Origin: Anaerotalea alkaliphila
Lineage (GTDB): Bacteria > Bacillota > Clostridia > Lachnospirales > Vallitaleaceae
NCBI RefSeq assembly: GCF_010179735.1
Contig: NZ_JAAEEH010000006.1
Coordinates: forward strand, 1-64,000
Length of the DNA stretch: 64,000 nucleotides
Direction of reading: 5' to 3'
Position 1 is the stretch's first letter; each line of letters opens with the position of its first letter. The notes under the pieces are model-generated. The model was not told where the DNA came from. It was given only the letters and a program-made list of their open reading frames with translations, and did no database searches. Shown here piece by piece: positions 62,645 through 64,000 of the stretch. A program made the position numbers and the translations under genes.

Positions 62645-62681
62645 GAGCGGCCTTTGGAGGCTAGAACAGGAGGAAGTCGTT

Positions 62682-64000
62682 GTGGGAAAAGTGAAGGCAA
62701 AGGATGGCATGGTTTTTTTACACGCGGACAAAGTCCGTTGGAATCCTACGGTCCAGGAACTGGTGGAGACGGCGGTGGAAAGGGAAGGGTGCCTTGTGGC
62801 GGAAAACGGAGCCCTGTGCGTCAACACGGGGGCCTATACGGGAAGGTCTCCAAAGGACCGGTTCATCGTGGACGAGGCCTCCGTCCACGACCACATCGAC
62901 TGGAACAGCAGCAACCTGCCGATCCGACCGGAGGATTTCGAGCGGCTGTACGAAAAGGCCATGGCCTACATGCAGGATAGGGAGCTGTACGTGTTCGACG
63001 GCTATGCGGGCGCCGACGGGAAGTACGGGATGCCCCTGCGGGTGGTGAACGAGCATGCCTTCCAGAACCTGTTCGCCCGGCAGATGTTCTTCAAGACCTC
63101 CGAAGGGGCCGCCAAGGCGCGGGAGCCCTACAAGCCCGGCTTCACTGTGGTTTCCCTGCCCGGCCTGAAGGCGGATCCGGAAACCGACGGAACCCGTTCG
63201 GAAACCTTCATCGCCATCAGCTTCGAGAAAAGGATGGTGCTCATCGGCGGAACCCTGTACATGGGGGAAATCAAGAAGGCCGTATTCACCGTCATGAACT
63301 ACCTGCTGCCCTTCCAGGGCGTCCTTCCCATGCACTGCTCGGCCAACGTGGGGGAAAGGGGGGATGTGGCCCTGTTCTTCGGACTCTCGGGGACAGGCAA
63401 GACCACCCTGTCCGCAGACGGGGACAGGAGACTGATCGGGGACGACGAGCACGGATGGACAGGGGAAGGCGTGTTCAACTTCGAGCAGGGATGCTATGCG
63501 AAGTGCATCAACCTGTCCGAGAAGGGGGAGCCCCAGGTATGGAAGGCCATACGGGAAGGGGCCTTGCTGGAGAACGTGGTGGTGGCCCCCCGCACGGGGC
63601 AGCCGGACTACCGGGACAACAGGCATACGGAAAACACCAGGGCCGCGTATCCCATGGAGAATGTGGCCGGGGCCGTGCCGGATGGGAAAGGGGGGGTGCC
63701 GGAGACCATCCTGTTCCTGACCTCGGACGCCACAGGGGTGCTTCCGCCCATCTCGAAGCTCACCAGGGAACAGGCTGTCTACCATTTCCTGTCCGGATAC
63801 ACCAGCAAACTGGCCGGGACGGAGCGGGGAATCGTGGAACCCAAGGCGACCTTCTCCACCTGCTTCGGGGAACCCTTCATGATCCTGAAGCCCCAGGTGT
63901 ATGCGGAGTTGCTGGGAAAGAGAATGGAAGAGCATGGGGTGAAGGCGTTCCTGGTGAACACGGGGTGGACCGGCGGAGCTTACGGAACGGGTACACGGAT
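62682..64000 (+). CDS. pckA: Phosphoenolpyruvate carboxykinase (ATP), 3' end outside window
   Basis: The first 439 residues of an enzyme of about 530. It interconverts oxaloacetate plus ATP with PEP, CO2 and ADP; in anaerobes it may run in the carboxylating, ATP-forming direction. [18 protein letters not shown] is the family opening, the P-loop [11 protein letters not shown] starts at G234, GDDEHGW is the metal-binding kinase-2 motif, and [14 protein letters not shown] is the ENTR signature. The start is GTG at 62682, seven bases from AGGAGGA. The frame is still open at the last base of the window. Confidence 0.95.
   Translation, partial: MGKVKAKDGMVFLHADKVRWNPTVQELVETAVEREGCLVAENGALCVNTGAYTGRSPKDRFIVDEASVHDHIDWNSSNLPIRPEDFERLYEKAMAYMQDRELYVFDGYAGADGKYGMPLRVVNEHAFQNLFARQMFFKTSEGAAKAREPYKPGFTVVSLPGLKADPETDGTRSETFIAISFEKRMVLIGGTLYMGEIKKAVFTVMNYLLPFQGVLPMHCSANVGERGDVALFFGLSGTGKTTLSADGDRRLIGDDEHGWTGEGVFNFEQGCYAKCINLSEKGEPQVWKAIREGALLENVVVAPRTGQPDYRDNRHTENTRAAYPMENVAGAVPDGKGGVPETILFLTSDATGVLPPISKLTREQAVYHFLSGYTSKLAGTERGIVEPKATFSTCFGEPFMILKPQVYAELLGKRMEEHGVKAFLVNTGWTGGAYGTGTR

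Overview
The window looks like chromosomal DNA of an obligately anaerobic, relatively GC-rich Firmicute, most likely class Clostridia. The support is indirect: strong AGGAGG ribosome binding sites, TTGACA/TATAAT promoters with 17-bp spacing, Cys-anchored lipoproteins, an LtaS-type sulfatase, OpuC-type transport and a rubredoxin/rubrerythrin oxygen-defence pair. The genus cannot be named from this alone. No rRNA, tRNA, CRISPR array or transposase gene was seen.

Layout. 1-2.0 kb: rubredoxin-like and ferredoxin-rubrerythrin genes. 2.0-9.2 kb: a DUF2975 membrane protein with its HTH partner, then an unusual trio made of a large lipoprotein, a 1137-residue secreted protein with an HELTH zinc-peptidase motif, and a double zinc-ribbon membrane protein. 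9.4-14.8 kb: LtaS-family sulfatase, RsmH-family methyltransferase and katG. 15.0-25.2 kb: a complete Wadjet (JetABCD) plasmid-defence operon of type II-like architecture, followed at once by a short UvrA-like ATPase, then a 44-residue putative secreted peptide with a tandem nonapeptide (25.3 kb). 25.5-27.7 kb: ribokinase and a flavin oxidoreductase between two copies of a 40-bp terminator repeat.

27.9-34.2 kb is a LacI-controlled unit: a TAXI-type TRAP transporter, two nearly identical tandem DapA/NanA-family aldolases and the LacI regulator. The TRAP and lacI promoters share a 19-bp core and similar operator sites. 34.2-38.0 kb: modCBA divergent from a regulator that joins an excisionase-type HTH to a periplasmic-binding-protein-like domain. 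38.1-43.2 kb: flavodoxin, TetR, tyrS, class I aldolase, methyltransferase and AraC. 43.5-49.2 kb: a sugar or cyclitol operon (IolE-like, Gfo/Idh, RbsBAC-like ABC transporter). 49.4-53.2 kb: OpuC/Yeh-type osmolyte ABC transporter. 53.4-59.1 kb: a sulfur-handling operon (VOC, TusA, DsrE, NifS-like, NifU-MIP18) continuing into a PAS-GGDEF protein and a DUF4153 membrane protein. 59.2-64.0 kb: AraC divergent from an IolI-like isomerase, two overlapping GntR/FCD regulators, and ATP-dependent PEP carboxykinase cut by the window end.

Most notable: Wadjet plus UvrA-like operon; the NifS-like protein with Thr at the position of the PLP lysine; the secreted metallopeptidase trio; the repeat peptide; five near-perfect inverted repeats confined to the first 15 kb; and the aldolase duplication with a 550-bp identical core.
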